Shown here: one piece after another, positions 62,772 to 64,000 of the stretch
Numbering within the stretch: position 1 is the first letter of the stretch
Layout: every line of letters starts with the position of its first letter
Assembly (NCBI GenBank): GCA_022497155.1
Contig: MU385727.1
Location: 310,001 to 374,000 of the forward strand
Length of the DNA: 64,000 nucleotides
Direction of reading: 5' to 3'
From: Whalleya microplaca
Lineage: Eukaryota; Ascomycota; Sordariomycetes; Xylariales; Xylariaceae
Made by a program: the position numbers and the translations under genes
Notes under the pieces: generated by a model
What the model was told of the DNA's origin: nothing
The model's input: the letters and a program-made list of their open reading frames with translations, nothing else
The model's database searches: none

Positions 62772-64000
62772 TCATTTTGCGATCGTCTCCAAGGGCCACT
62801 TCATGAAAGATAGCCATTCGTCGGTTAGCGCACCAGCGATGCCCCGGACTTCATGGTTTCCTGTATCCTTAATCCACCAGTATCTATCATATTTTCCCAA
62901 TAAGGCGAAGTAATGAGCTAAAATGACTAAAGCCCGCGGGATTGATGCCTGGACCAACTCAACGTATCGCCGGTGCGCTAACATCGGGAACATTATGAGC
63001 ATTCTGCACGCATCGTTGGACAGCCCGTCCGCTTCGATTGCGTCTAAAGCCCTACAAATATGACCGCAGGCATTTTCATAAGCAGCCTCAATCTCTGGAT
63101 CCCATGGCTCACTGCCATGAGTGCTATCAACGCAATGCACCAGATGCTCAAGTCGTCCAGAGCTCTTGGGGTTGGCCATGCTTGCATCGTTATGGATGTG
63201 TCGTGTAAATTTCATTAATTGGAATGCGACCGAGTCAGGTGCAATGCCCTGGAGTCTCCATGCCTCTTGGAAAGTAGAGATTGAAGTTCTCGTCACAACT
63301 AGCCACTGCCATGGCGGTGTATATGGTTGCAGAGATCTCCCGTGAAGACGGACGAAAGCAACGAGGCGCATCAAAGACGATGTCAAGCAGACTGTGTCAA
63401 CTGTGTCTTTACTCAGTTGAGACAACTCCTTGGTGTGTTCTCGAACGGCCATCGAAAAGTATTTGACGGAAGCAGCTTCAACATCGAACTTCTTGTCCGT
63501 GCCAAGCCTCTTCAGGTGTATAGCTGCTATTGTGTACATGGAATATAGTAAAGCATCGGAGTTAAAGCATAGTTTTGCTACATTTCGGGAGAGCATCTCT
63601 TCCGACTTTTCATCAATGGCAATTGAGCTACCGGTTTCGGTAGTGTACTGATGTAGTAGCTTGACCTCCATCATTCGCCGTGCTTGGCACTCCGGGGGGT
63701 CATCTTTCTCGAGCCCACCGAGAAGGTGATACCGTTGCTGAGGATCTATCTCAGGCGTCTTTGGTGATCCAGTCCCAGACTCGGGACTGTGGCCTGTACT
63801 ATTGGGTTGTCTTGTATTTGGATTGCGATCATAAATGCACTCCGCCCCATGCCTCTCGCAGTTGTGACATATCGGTTTTCCCTCGTTACACTATAGATAA
63901 TGAGAAATTTGTTAAGGACGCGTAAGTAAGCCGGAGAGATGATCTACCTTGACTCTTCGCGCTCGGCATCGTTGGCACCCAAACATGGACTTCTTGTGGC
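62772..64000 (-). CDS. Zn(II)2Cys6 transcription factor (5' end beyond the window)
   Basis: Two minus-strand exons are visible (63948 to beyond 64000, and 62772-63890). The first encodes KSMFGCQRCRARRVK and the second opens CNEGKPICHNCERHGAECIYD. Joined in phase 0 they complete the C-x2-C-x6-C-x5-C-x2-C-x6-C binuclear zinc cluster of fungal regulators. The remainder (about 373 codons in the second exon) has a hydrophilic linker and the helical regulatory domain found in many fungal C6 factors: SRNVAKLCFNSDALLYSMYTIAAIHL, APDSVAFQLMKFTRHI, IPRALVILAHYFALLG and ending MKWPLETIAK. The start codon lies beyond position 64000. Its position next to a hydrolase and methyltransferases suggests a pathway-specific regulator. 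Confidence 0.93.

Overview
The window is chromosomal DNA of a filamentous ascomycete (Pezizomycotina). The evidence is the many short spliceosomal introns of about 50-130 nt, the fungal-only families (HET, fungal rhodopsin-like membrane protein, KP4-like secreted protein, Zn2Cys6 regulator, LaeA-like methyltransferase), and AT-rich retroelement copies whose differences are mostly C/T and G/A, as repeat-induced point mutation (RIP) leaves them. A Sordariomycete is my best guess, but the sequence alone does not settle the order.

Layout from left to right. A RIP-eroded LTR retroelement (511-2974) carries a nested solo LTR. A KP4-like secreted protein gene (5640-6480) has an unresolved reading-frame problem. 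A 1,947-residue ZNFX1/Hrr1-type RNA helicase (7824-14087) follows, then an MFS transporter (14567-16172) and a Pns1/CTL-type transporter (16790-18691). After a 2.6-kb gene-poor stretch come a rhodopsin-like membrane protein (21271-22838), a divergent HET-domain protein (23046-25187, minus), a DHA1-type MFS transporter (27239-28921) and a multiply broken HET pseudogene (29558-31540). The middle holds a low-complexity conserved protein, a Dabb-domain protein, an FAD-dependent oxidoreductase that lacks both usual flavin-linking residues, and an F-box protein. Two neighbouring minus-strand His-rich repeat proteins follow, one ending in a CaaX prenylation motif.

A second copy of the LTR element lies at 44575-46816. 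To its right are a Dal5-type permease with one GA-AG intron, an FSH1-type serine hydrolase and a large F-box protein. The right end has a LaeA-like methyltransferase with two micro-exons, an O-methyltransferase, an intron-containing tRNA-Glu(CTC), a secreted alpha/beta hydrolase and a Zn2Cys6 regulator cut by the window edge. These last genes look like the tailoring and regulatory flank of a secondary-metabolite locus whose backbone gene, if any, lies beyond position 64000.

The two LTR copies share diagnostic structure: 213- and 216-bp LTR pairs, 5-bp target duplications CATAT and CCTTT, and a primer-binding site that matches the 5' half of a tRNA ending in a CAT anticodon loop, as in copia. 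They have no coding capacity. Exon boundaries given below were deduced by hand from splice consensus, frame continuity and remembered family motifs. No alignment or search was run.
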